Positions 7,243 to 14,039 of a DNA stretch of 32,709 nucleotides are shown piece by piece. The stretch comes from an uncultured Faecalibacterium sp. Lineage in GTDB: Bacteria; Bacillota; Clostridia; Oscillospirales; Ruminococcaceae. The stretch is taken from NCBI GenBank assembly GCA_900551435.1, contig URVW01000020.1:1-32709 (forward strand), written 5' to 3'. Under the pieces are notes generated by a model. It worked only from the letters and a program-made list of their open reading frames with translations. It searched no databases and had not been told where the DNA came from. How positions within the stretch are numbered: position 1 is the first letter of the stretch; every line of letters begins with the position of its first letter. The translations under genes and the position numbers were made by a program.

Positions 7243-8340
7243 TTAGAAGTTCTCCTGCGTGGTCACTTCCACGACCTCGGTGCAGTACGGCTCAAATGCC
7301 TTCTTGACCGTTTCGAGGTCCAGACCCAGTGCTTCGCAAGTCTCGGTGTTGATGGTCGCGATGCCGTTGTCGAAGGTCTGATAGGGCAGGTCTGCGGTGG
7401 TCTTTCCGTCGCAGAGCAGCTCGACTACCATATCGGCGGTGGCCTCACCCAGCTGGACGTAATCGACGCCGTAGCCCACGAACGCACCGTTCAGTGCGAA
7501 GCTGTCCGCACCGGTGTAGTGCTGAACACCTGCCTCGAGGAAGCTCTCGTAGATGGACAGCTCGGCGGTCATGACCGTGTTATCGGTCGGGGTGAACACG
7601 GCCTTGACGCCCGCGGCGATGAGGGCTTCGGCAGCCATCTGCACCTCGGCGGTGGTCGTGCCGTTCTTCTCGATGTACTTGATGCCCTTGCTGTCGCAGA
7701 AGGCCTTTGCATCCGCGATGGCCTGGGTGGAGGAATCCTGACTCAGGTCATACAGCAAGCCGATGGTGTCGATGTCCGGGTTGACGGCCAGGATCAGGTT
7801 CATGATGGCGTCGGTGTTCAGTGCATCGGACGTACCGGTGATGTTCTCTTCACCGTCAAAGCCAGCGGCAGAGGGATCGGTAACGGCGGAGTAGACCACC
7901 GGGATGTCGGTATCTTCCACAGCGGCCAGCATGGTGGCGGCGGTGGGGGTGGCCACGGCCACGATGACGTCCACGTCATCGGCCACGAGGTCCGCACCGA
8001 TCTGGTTCAGGTTGGTCTGGTCGGCCTGTGCATTGGCGTAGTAATCGGCGTAGTCAAAGGTGACGCCCTTTTCCTTGCCCACCTCGTCCAGACGGCTCTC
8101 GACGGAAGCGACGATCTGGTTCAAAGATGCGTGGTCCACATAGTTGACGATGCCCACCTTGAAGGTCTGGCCCGCTTCCACCGAAGCAGCGGCAGAGGAT
8201 GCCGCCGCGCTGGACGCGGTGCTGGATGCCGTGGAGGAAGCCGAGCCGCCGCAGCCGGTCAGGCTGAATGCGGAAACTGCGGCAGCGCCCAGAGCGGCCT
8301 TGAGGAAATTGCGGCGGGTGATCATGTTCATGGTTTTCAT
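7243..8340 (-). CDS. trpX: ABC transporter substrate-binding lipoprotein, TrpX type
   Basis: This 365-residue extracytoplasmic solute-binding protein (ABC_sub_bind, COG2984 type) belongs to the adjacent permease and ATPase. The N-terminus has TRRNFLK at residues 8-14, a hydrophobic stretch, and a lipobox SLTGC with the lipidated Cys at 30, followed by a Ser/Ala-rich linker. The TRRxFLK pattern fits the twin-arginine consensus. The mature part has the two-lobed periplasmic-binding pattern, including FKVGIVNYVDHASLNQ and DVIVAVATPTAATML. The start ATG has AAGGAAGGAG eight bases upstream. It is controlled by the T-box at 8414-8705, whose likely specifier is TGG, and by a second hairpin at 8359-8404. 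Tryptophan as ligand is an inference. Confidence 0.87.
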   Translation of the reverse strand: MKTMNMITRRNFLKAALGAAAVSAFSLTGCGGSASSTASSTASSAAASSAAASVEAGQTFKVGIVNYVDHASLNQIVASVESRLDEVGKEKGVTFDYADYYANAQADQTNLNQIGADLVADDVDVIVAVATPTAATMLAAVEDTDIPVVYSAVTDPSAAGFDGEENITGTSDALNTDAIMNLILAVNPDIDTIGLLYDLSQDSSTQAIADAKAFCDSKGIKYIEKNGTTTAEVQMAAEALIAAGVKAVFTPTDNTVMTAELSIYESFLEAGVQHYTGADSFALNGAFVGYGVDYVQLGEATADMVVELLCDGKTTADLPYQTFDNGIATINTETCEALGLDLETVKKAFEPYCTEVVEVTTQENF

Positions 8341-8358
8341 AGCGGTTGCTCCTTCCTT

Positions 8359-8404
8359 GGAGCGGGCGGCAAATAAAAAACCCGCTCCACTTGCGGAACG
8401 GGTT
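8359..8404 (-). promoter_or_regulatory. Second attenuator-like switch between the T-box and trpX
   Basis: Read on the minus strand, AACCCGTTCC (8404-8395) pairs with GGAGCGGGTT (8388-8379) to form a 10-bp terminator-like stem followed by TTTTTTATTTG. The same GGAGCGGG segment (8388-8381) is also perfectly complementary over 8 bases to CCCGCTCC (8366-8359), which directly abuts the AAGGAAGGAG ribosome site of trpX. The two pairings exclude each other. Whether it acts on transcription or translation is unknown. Confidence 0.6.
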
Positions 8405-8413
8405 TATATCAGC

Positions 8414-8454
8414 AAAAAATCCCGTCCCTGTGTGTTCATCCACAAGGACAGGAT
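8414..8454 (-). terminator. T-box terminator before trpX
   Basis: A nine-bp stem with one G-T pair, capped by a small TTGTG/CACAG stem, precedes six T residues on the minus strand. Confidence 0.85.
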
Positions 8455-8705
8455 CGAAATTACGATTCTGCGGTGCCACCTTGCTTGCTTTGCTCCCGAC
8501 CCGGAACATTTCCGGCTGCAAAGCCCCTCACGGAGAGCCAACACTCCCCTGCCCTGTAACGGAGGCTTCCGTCCCAAGCTACTGGAAAGCATCCGCTTTC
8601 GTTTGCCCGGCCCTCGGCGGCCCACGAAGTCCTGCTCCGCTGTCGTCCGTTTCCATCCTCCGGACTCTCTAGTAGATGCGCTGTGCAGATTCTCTTCCGC
8701 CTCAT
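8414..8705 (-). promoter_or_regulatory. T-box leader, probable tryptophan specifier, upstream of trpX
   Basis: The T-box core AAGGTGGCACCGC occupies 8482-8470 on the minus strand. Stem I closes with GGCGG (8701-8697) against CCGCC (8620-8616). TGG at 8624-8622 sits one G before the closing stem, exactly where ATG sits in the metG T-box of this window. The terminator pairs ATCCTGTCC (8454-8446) with GGACGGGAT (8427-8419) and ends in a T run to 8414. A Trp specifier fits a TrpXYZ transporter. TTC (Phe) lies nearby in the loop and is the main alternative. Confidence 0.88.
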
Positions 8706-8717
8706 CGGTTTAGTTGC

Positions 8718-8745
8718 ATTATACGCTTTATTTCCGTAAAGTCAA
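8718..8745 (-). promoter_or_regulatory. Promoter of the trpX T-box transcript
   Basis: On the minus strand, -35 TTGACT (8745-8740) and -10 TATAAT (8723-8718) are spaced by 16 bases. The start is expected just before the Stem I 5' arm near 8710. Confidence 0.82.
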
Positions 8746-8795
8746 GAGGGAATTTTTCATTTTTTCGCACTTTCAGTTGCAGAAATTTGAATACA

Positions 8796-8824
8796 TTGAC
8801 GCAGCGGGCAAAATCTCGTATTAT
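8796..8824 (+). promoter_or_regulatory. Promoter of the MATE transporter gene
   Basis: TTGACG (8796-8801) and TATTAT (8819-8824) are spaced by 17 bases. The start of transcription is expected near 8831, leaving a short leader before the MATE gene. Confidence 0.78.
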
Positions 8825-8854
8825 AGTATCATCGCGCTTTTATTCTGAAAGAAG

Positions 8855-10180
8855 GTGTTCTTCACGGACCAATCACAAAACACCCTGCTCCATGGGCCGG
8901 TGCGTCCGGCGCTGCTGCGCTACGCCCTGCCCATCATCCTGAGCATGGTGGCAACGCAGTTCTATTCGGTCGCAGATACCATGATCATCGGTCTGCGGCT
9001 CGACGCCGACGCACTGGCGGCAACCTCGAACGCTTCTACCATCCTGATGATCTTTCTGTTCATCTCAGGCGGCATGGAGCTGGGCGGCGGCTTGCTCGTC
9101 GCCGCCGGGAAGCCCACGGCCACCCGGAACGAACTGGCCGAACTGCTGTACAATCTGCTCTTTGTGGACCTCGTCTTAGCGCTGGGCCTGACCGTGCTGG
9201 GCTGGTGTACCCTGCCCGCTCTGCTCCAGCTCATCCGGACCCCGGCAGAGATCCTCTCCGAAGCGGTGCTCTACGGCCGCATTTATCTGCTCGGACTGCC
9301 GTTCCTGATGCTCTACGACTTAACCAAAGAGTGCATCATGGGCTGCGGCGACTCCAAGACCCCGCTTCGGGCCGTCATCGCGACCAGCGTGATGAACATC
9401 GTGTTGGACCTTGTGCTGGTCGGGCCGTTCGGTGTGGCTGGTGCTGCCGCCGCGACCGCCGCCGCGCAGGTGGCCGGGGCCGTGTACATGCTGTTCCATC
9501 TGCGCCGCACCGAGCTGGACCCCCCGTTCCAGCGCTCGATGCTCCGCGCCAAATACGCAAAAGAAATTTTCCGCCTGTCCGCCCCGAACTCGCTCCAACA
9601 GGCCAGCGGGACCATCATCACGACGGTCAAGCAGGGACTTCTCGGCGGGCTGGGCGTTGCCGCCATCGCCGGATTTTCGTGTGCCGGAAAAATCTCCAGT
9701 CTGCTCATGATGCCGGTCTACGGTTTCGTGCAGTCCATCGTCTTTTTCATTGCACAGAACACCTCCGCCAACCAGCCGGAGCGCGTCCACACCGGCCTTT
9801 CCGAAGGACGGCGCATCCTGTTTTTCTATTCGCTCCTCGTGGCCGCGCTCTGCGTGGGGCTGCACGGGCCGCTGCTCCGGCTCTTCACCACCGACCCCGA
9901 GACTGCTGCCTACGGCTCCACCATGCTGGCGTTTGAGGGCATCACCTATATCTTCACGGCGCAGAAGCACCTGTGTGAGGCCCGTCTGCGCGGCGCACAG
10001 AAGATGGGGCTGTACCTCGCCTCGAACCTCGGCCAGATCGGCCTGAACCTCGCGGCCTGTGTCGTGCTGGTCCCCCGCATCGGCTTTTCCGGCTTCTGGC
10101 TCTCCACTTGGATCAGCGCACCCATCGGCCTTGCGCTGGCCGCCGTGCTGGCAAAAATCGGCGCAAAACAGTCTGAATAA
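8855..10180 (+). CDS. MATE family multidrug/metabolite exporter
   Basis: MATE proteins export cationic drugs or metabolites in exchange for sodium or protons. The 441-residue protein has about twelve membrane segments and family features such as LRYALPIILSMVATQFYSVADTMIIG near the N-terminus, plus the second-half repeat around SAPNSLQQASGTIITTVKQG. The start is odd. The only in-frame usual codon is the GTG at 8855, but the ribosome-site-like AGAAGG directly abuts it. An ACG at 8864 would have ideal spacing, and the next GTG at 8900 has no ribosome site. The body of the gene is intact; only the first residues are uncertain. Confidence 0.88.
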   Translation: MFFTDQSQNTLLHGPVRPALLRYALPIILSMVATQFYSVADTMIIGLRLDADALAATSNASTILMIFLFISGGMELGGGLLVAAGKPTATRNELAELLYNLLFVDLVLALGLTVLGWCTLPALLQLIRTPAEILSEAVLYGRIYLLGLPFLMLYDLTKECIMGCGDSKTPLRAVIATSVMNIVLDLVLVGPFGVAGAAAATAAAQVAGAVYMLFHLRRTELDPPFQRSMLRAKYAKEIFRLSAPNSLQQASGTIITTVKQGLLGGLGVAAIAGFSCAGKISSLLMMPVYGFVQSIVFFIAQNTSANQPERVHTGLSEGRRILFFYSLLVAALCVGLHGPLLRLFTTDPETAAYGSTMLAFEGITYIFTAQKHLCEARLRGAQKMGLYLASNLGQIGLNLAACVVLVPRIGFSGFWLSTWISAPIGLALAAVLAKIGAKQSE

Positions 10181-10184
10181 CAAA

Positions 10185-10213
10185 AAAGCACAGCGCTTGT
10201 GCTGTGCTTTCGT
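10185..10213. terminator. Terminator after the MATE gene
   Basis: AAAGCACAGC (10185-10194) pairs with GCTGTGCTTT (10201-10210) across a six-base loop. The right arm also overlaps the -35 of the next promoter. Confidence 0.75.
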
Positions 10214-10225
10214 TTATGGTATACT
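10197..10225 (+). promoter_or_regulatory. Promoter of the type I toxin mRNA (locus A)
   Basis: TTGTGC (10197-10202) and TATACT (10220-10225) are spaced by 17 bases, and a TGG extension precedes the -10. The start should be near 10232. Confidence 0.72.
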
Positions 10226-10231
10226 GTGGTT

Positions 10232-10353
10232 GCAGCCTTTTGGCTGTAAGGCGCTGTCTGCAAATGCAGGTGGTCACGCTCCCCTCGGCTTGAGCGTCGG
10301 GGGACGGATCTTTTTGTTTTCCCCTGACGCAAACGCGGAAGGGGGGATGTTCT
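10232..10353 (+). promoter_or_regulatory. Structured leader of the toxin mRNA (locus A)
   Basis: The about 120-base leader carries a GCAGCC/GGCTGT hairpin near the 5' end, a CGCTC/GAGCG hairpin, and C-runs (CCCC near 10278 and at 10321-10324) that can pair with the G-run of the ribosome site AAGGGGGG (10339-10346). Long leaders that hide the ribosome site are usual in type I toxin mRNAs. The first 40 bases resemble the start of the locus B transcript at 28860-28820. Confidence 0.55.
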
Positions 10354-10455
10354 ATGACGCTGAGTGATGTGCTTCAGCTGCTCGCCGTGATCGGCGGCGC
10401 AGTTTTTGTGACGTTTCAGATTACATGGACGATTTCCAACAGCAAAAAGAAATGA
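10354..10455 (+). CDS. Small hydrophobic type I toxin-like peptide
   Basis: This 33-residue peptide starts MTLSDVLQLLAVIGG, continues as one membrane helix, and ends in SNSKKK. This layout (MT-x-x-x-x-LQLL, single helix, basic tail) resembles Firmicute holin-like or BsrG/TxpA-type toxins, which insert into the membrane. A G-rich ribosome site lies seven bases upstream of the ATG. The stop codon is inside the terminator stem at 10451-10487, and the AAAAAG tract coding for the Lys tail is the terminator tract of a convergent antisense RNA. It is too short for usual gene calling. Function is inferred from layout and resemblance. Confidence 0.72.
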   Translation: MTLSDVLQLLAVIGGAVFVTFQITWTISNSKKK

Positions 10456-10543
10456 CCGCCTCTGCCCTCACAAAGCAAGCGGTCATTCTTTTTGACACCT
10501 AAGCCGAGGAGGAGCTGACCATTTTGCAGCCAGCGCCTTTCTA
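10443..10543 (-). ncRNA. Antisense antitoxin RNA candidate (locus A)
   Basis: The minus-strand RNA of about 100 bases starts from a consensus promoter (10577-10549) and ends at the shared bidirectional terminator (10451-10487, with TTTCTTTTTG on the minus strand). It overlaps the last codons and 3' end of the toxin mRNA by about 50 bases. It contains a hairpin with the loop sequence GCAAAATGGTCAGC (10528-10515). The RNA from 28655 shares this hairpin, its promoter and its spacing. No ORF of note is present. Confidence 0.7.
10451..10495. terminator. Shared bidirectional terminator of toxin and antisense RNA (locus A)
   Basis: AATGACCGC (10451-10459) pairs with GCGGTCATT (10479-10487), followed by CTTTTT on the plus strand and by TTTCTTTTTG on the minus strand. 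The toxin stop TGA (10453-10455) is part of the stem. Confidence 0.85.
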
Positions 10544-10548
10544 GTTGT

Positions 10549-10577
10549 AGTATAGAGAATTTTTTCAAATTTGTCAA
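10549..10577 (-). promoter_or_regulatory. Promoter of the antisense RNA (locus A)
   Basis: On the minus strand, TTGACA (10577-10572) and TATACT (10554-10549) are spaced by exactly 17 bases, a near-ideal strong promoter pointing away from dusB into the toxin 3' end. The -35/-10 pair is identical to that of the RNA at 28620. Confidence 0.85.
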
Positions 10578-10594
10578 GCAAAAAGAGGGACACA

Positions 10595-11614
10595 ATGGAA
10601 CCGATCACGATCAAACACATCACGCTGCCCCACCGGGCGGTGTTTGGCCCCATGGCGGGCTTTACCGATGCCCCCTGCCGCCGCCTGATGGCACAGCACG
10701 GCGCAGGATTCACCGTCAGCGAGATGGTGTCCAGCCGCGCGCTGGTCTACCACGATCACAAAACGGTCAGCCTGTTAAAGGCCGAGCCGAACGGCGCCCC
10801 CTACGGCGTCCAGATCTTTGGCGAAGTGCCCGAGATCATGGGCGAAGCCGCCGCCGCCATCGAGGACTACGCCTTTGATTTTCTGGACATCAACATGGGC
10901 TGTCCGGCCCCAAAGATCGTCTCCGGCGGCGCGGGCAGCAAGCTGATGCTCGACCCCGACCTGTGCGGAAAAATCGTCGAGCAGGTCGTGGCGCACACCT
11001 CCCGCCCCGTCACCGTCAAGATGCGGAAAGGCTGGGACGCTGACCACATCACAGCCGTCGAATGCGCCAAAGCCTGTGAACAGGCCGGTGCGGCCCTCAT
11101 CGCGGTCCACGCCCGGACGCGGGAGCAGATGTACACTCCCGGCATCGACCCGGAGATCATCGCGCGGGTCAAGGAAGCGGTCCATGTCCCTGTGCTGGGC
11201 AACGGCGATATCCGTTCGGCGGAGGATGCCGTGGAGATGGTCCGCCAGACCGGCTGCGATGGCGTGATGATCGCTCGGGCGGCGCTGGGCGACCCGTGGC
11301 TGTTCGAGCGGGTGAACGCCGCCCTTGAGGGCACGCCTGCCCCCAAGGAGCCGAACCTTCAGGCGCGGATGAACGCGCTTCGCCGTCAGGTCGAGGAAAT
11401 GGTGGAGCAGAAGGGCGAGTTCGTCGCCATGCCGCAGGCCCGCGCCCAGTCCATGCACTATATGAAGGGCCTGAAAGGGGCCGCTTCCCTGCGCCGTTAC
11501 TGCTGTGAGCTGACCCATCTCGAGGACCTTGACCGGCTCATCGATGCCGTGTTCGAGCAGCAGCGCAAAGCCGCGCAGGACCCCGACGACACCCGCGAGA
11601 TCCCGTTTCCCTAA
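10595..11614 (+). CDS. tRNA-dihydrouridine synthase, DusB-like
   Basis: Dus enzymes are FMN-dependent and reduce uridines of the tRNA D-loop to dihydrouridine. The 339-residue protein has the FMN-barrel start FGPMAGFTDAPCRRLM, the active-site motif NMGCPAPK with catalytic Cys103, and the FMN phosphate-binding region GCDGVMIARAALGDPWLF. The ATG at 10595 has AGAGGG five bases upstream, so the longer TTG start at 10571 is rejected. It heads a plus-strand set with yfhO-like and aldo-keto reductase genes. A second, more distant Dus gene lies at 22791, so the two probably modify different positions. Confidence 0.93.
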   Translation: MEPITIKHITLPHRAVFGPMAGFTDAPCRRLMAQHGAGFTVSEMVSSRALVYHDHKTVSLLKAEPNGAPYGVQIFGEVPEIMGEAAAAIEDYAFDFLDINMGCPAPKIVSGGAGSKLMLDPDLCGKIVEQVVAHTSRPVTVKMRKGWDADHITAVECAKACEQAGAALIAVHARTREQMYTPGIDPEIIARVKEAVHVPVLGNGDIRSAEDAVEMVRQTGCDGVMIARAALGDPWLFERVNAALEGTPAPKEPNLQARMNALRRQVEEMVEQKGEFVAMPQARAQSMHYMKGLKGAASLRRYCCELTHLEDLDRLIDAVFEQQRKAAQDPDDTREIPFP

Positions 11615-11650
11615 GGCATCCCATCACTCTTGAAGAAAAGAGGTTTCGAC

Positions 11651-14026
11651 ATGTTTTCGAACCAATCTCCCCGGCTGCTGGGCCAAAAGCAGAACAAGTT
11701 CCTGCTCACAGTCTGCCTGTGTGCCCTGACAGCGGCGCTCATTTTCCTGCCGTTCTATCTCATCGACGGCGGATTCTTCCACTACGCTGGAGACTTCAAC
11801 AGCCAGCAGATCAGCTTTTACCGCTACATGAACGGGTTCCTGAAGGGACTGAGCTATCCGGATGGTGCGGGCAGCGTCCACAACACCTTCTCGTGGGCCA
11901 CCGACCTTGGCAGCGGCGCGATGAACGCCTACTCCTTCTACCTGTACGGCTCGCCATTTTTCTGGTTCTCGCTGATCTTTCCGCAGAACTGGCTGCCCTA
12001 TTTGATGGCTCCGCTGCTGGTCCTGAAATTCGCGGTGGCGGGCGGCGGCGCGTATCTCTATCTGCGCCGCTACGTCCGGGACCAGAACTATGCCGTGCTG
12101 GGCGCGGTGCTCTATGCCTTTTCGGGCTGGGGCCTGTACAACATCTTCTTCAATCACTTTATCGACGTTCTGGCGCTCTTTCCGTGGATGCTCTGGGCGC
12201 TGGACGAAGCCATTTACAACAGGCGGCACGGTTTGTTCGCATTCTGGGTCGGGATCAATCTGCTCAACAACTATTTCTTCTTTGTGGGGCAGGTCCTCTT
12301 TCTCGTCATCTATTTCATCTGCAAGCTCAGTGCCGGAGATTTCAAGCTCACGCCCCGGCTGTTCGGGCATCTGGCCTTTGAAAGCATCCTCGGCGCGGCG
12401 CTGGGCTTTGTGATCTTGTGGCCGGCGGTCCTTTCGCTGCTGCAAAATCCGCGCACCATTGATCTTTCTTCCGGCTGGGGCTTCCTGACCTACTCGAAGC
12501 CGCAGCAGTATCTCGCCATCCTTCTGAGCTGGATCCTGCCGCCGGATTCGCCCTATCTGACCTCCATCTGGTCCGAAGGCGTCATCAAATGGACCAGCAT
12601 GTCGGCCTACCTGCCGCTGTGCAGTCTGGCCGGTGCGGTCGCCTACTGGCGCTTCCACGAGGGCGACAGCAAAAAGCGGATCGTGGCCACCTGCGCCATT
12701 TTTGCGCTGGTCCCGGTGCTGAACAGCGCGTTCTACGCCCTGAATTCCAGCTACTACGCCCGCTGGTTCTATATGCCGGTGCTCATCCTCGCCGCGATGA
12801 CGGTCAACGCACTGGAATGCCCCCTCACCGACCTCGACCGTCCTGCCAAAAATATCAGCTGGCTGATGATCGCAACGCTGGCCTTTGCGCTGGTCCCGGT
12901 GCAGGATTCCTCCACCAAGGAGTGGTCCTTGGGCGTGCTGCAGAACCCCGGTCAGTATTTCGCGGTCGTCGGGTTCGGCCTTGCGGGCTTGTTCGTCTAT
13001 CGGTTCCTCTGCCGCCGCTGGCGGGCGGACAAGCGCTTCCCGCAGCGGATGCTGGCCGCTGTGCTGGCGTTCAGCTGCCTGTTCGGCATCGTCCACATCG
13101 GCATTGGCAAATTCGGTCAGTGGAACACCGACAGCGACTTGGTAGAAGAATACACCAACGCCCTCGCCCTGAAAGAGGACCTTCCGGAGGGCGACTGGCG
13201 CATCGACACCTACAAGACCCATGACAACCTCGGCCTGTGGCTGGACAAGAGCTGTCTGCAATACTTCGGCAGCACCGCCGCCCCCAGCATCCTGAGCTTT
13301 TACCCGGCACTGGGCGTCAAGCGGGACGTCCGCAGCCAACCTGAGCTGTCCAACTATGCCCTGCGCGGCCTTTTGAGCGTGAAATATCTCATCACCACAC
13401 CGAAGCGCCAATCGGAGTTCCTGCAGGATGCCGACGCCGGCTGGGAGTATTACGACACGCTGGACGGCTACACCCTCTATGAGAACACCAACTATGTCCC
13501 CATGGGCTTCACCTACGACTACTACCTCACCGAGGACGACTACGAATCCACGGTGACGGTCACCCGCTCCAACCTGCTGATGCGGGCGCTGGTGCTCTCG
13601 GACGAGGACGCCGCCGCATACGGGCAGTATCTGAAGGAGCTGCCCGCCTCTGAACTGAACGATCTGACCTATGACCGCTATGTTTCGGACTGCGCCGACC
13701 GCCGCGCTTCGGCGTGCAGCGTTTTCACGATGACCAATTCCGGCTTCCATGCCGAGATCACCCTCGACACGGCCAATCTGGTCTTTTTCTCGGTCCCGTA
13801 TGACGACGGCTTCACGGCCACGGTCAACGGAAAAGAAACCGACATCCTGCGGGTGGACGAGGGGCTGATGGCGGTCCTCTGCCCTGCGGGAAGCAGCTCC
13901 ATCGAGTTCGTTTATCAGCCGGACGGCATCCGTCTGAGCAAGCCAGTCACGTTGGCCGCGCTTCCGGTCTTTGTCCTGTATGCCGGTTATTTTGCATGGG
14001 ACGAGCGGAAGAAGCGGAAGCACTGA
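11651..14026 (+). CDS. YfhO family multi-pass membrane protein
   Basis: This 791-residue protein has about a dozen membrane segments in the first 470 residues, then a large extracellular C-terminal domain and a last membrane helix (VTLAALPVFVLYAGYFAW) near the end. The N-terminal part has the YfhO/GT-C type motif GGFFHYAGDFNSQQISFYRYMNGFLKG, where the conserved Asp is a candidate catalytic residue. YfhO-type proteins glycosylate cell-wall polymers such as lipoteichoic acid using undecaprenyl-linked sugars. The start ATG at 11651 has AAGAGG seven bases upstream. The acceptor here is unknown. Confidence 0.88.
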   Translation: MFSNQSPRLLGQKQNKFLLTVCLCALTAALIFLPFYLIDGGFFHYAGDFNSQQISFYRYMNGFLKGLSYPDGAGSVHNTFSWATDLGSGAMNAYSFYLYGSPFFWFSLIFPQNWLPYLMAPLLVLKFAVAGGGAYLYLRRYVRDQNYAVLGAVLYAFSGWGLYNIFFNHFIDVLALFPWMLWALDEAIYNRRHGLFAFWVGINLLNNYFFFVGQVLFLVIYFICKLSAGDFKLTPRLFGHLAFESILGAALGFVILWPAVLSLLQNPRTIDLSSGWGFLTYSKPQQYLAILLSWILPPDSPYLTSIWSEGVIKWTSMSAYLPLCSLAGAVAYWRFHEGDSKKRIVATCAIFALVPVLNSAFYALNSSYYARWFYMPVLILAAMTVNALECPLTDLDRPAKNISWLMIATLAFALVPVQDSSTKEWSLGVLQNPGQYFAVVGFGLAGLFVYRFLCRRWRADKRFPQRMLAAVLAFSCLFGIVHIGIGKFGQWNTDSDLVEEYTNALALKEDLPEGDWRIDTYKTHDNLGLWLDKSCLQYFGSTAAPSILSFYPALGVKRDVRSQPELSNYALRGLLSVKYLITTPKRQSEFLQDADAGWEYYDTLDGYTLYENTNYVPMGFTYDYYLTEDDYESTVTVTRSNLLMRALVLSDEDAAAYGQYLKELPASELNDLTYDRYVSDCADRRASACSVFTMTNSGFHAEITLDTANLVFFSVPYDDGFTATVNGKETDILRVDEGLMAVLCPAGSSSIEFVYQPDGIRLSKPVTLAALPVFVLYAGYFAWDERKKRKH

Positions 14027-14039
14027 AAAGGAGGACGTT

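Noticed and set aside
10524..10553. Weak plus-strand promoter (TTGCAG, TAGTAT) for dusB
   Set aside because: The same bases form a far better minus-strand promoter and antisense RNA hairpin; the dusB promoter remains unassigned.
10571..10594. TTG start for the DusB-like protein
   Set aside because: It lies in the -35 of the antisense promoter and lacks a ribosome site; ATG 10595 has AGAGGG at proper spacing.
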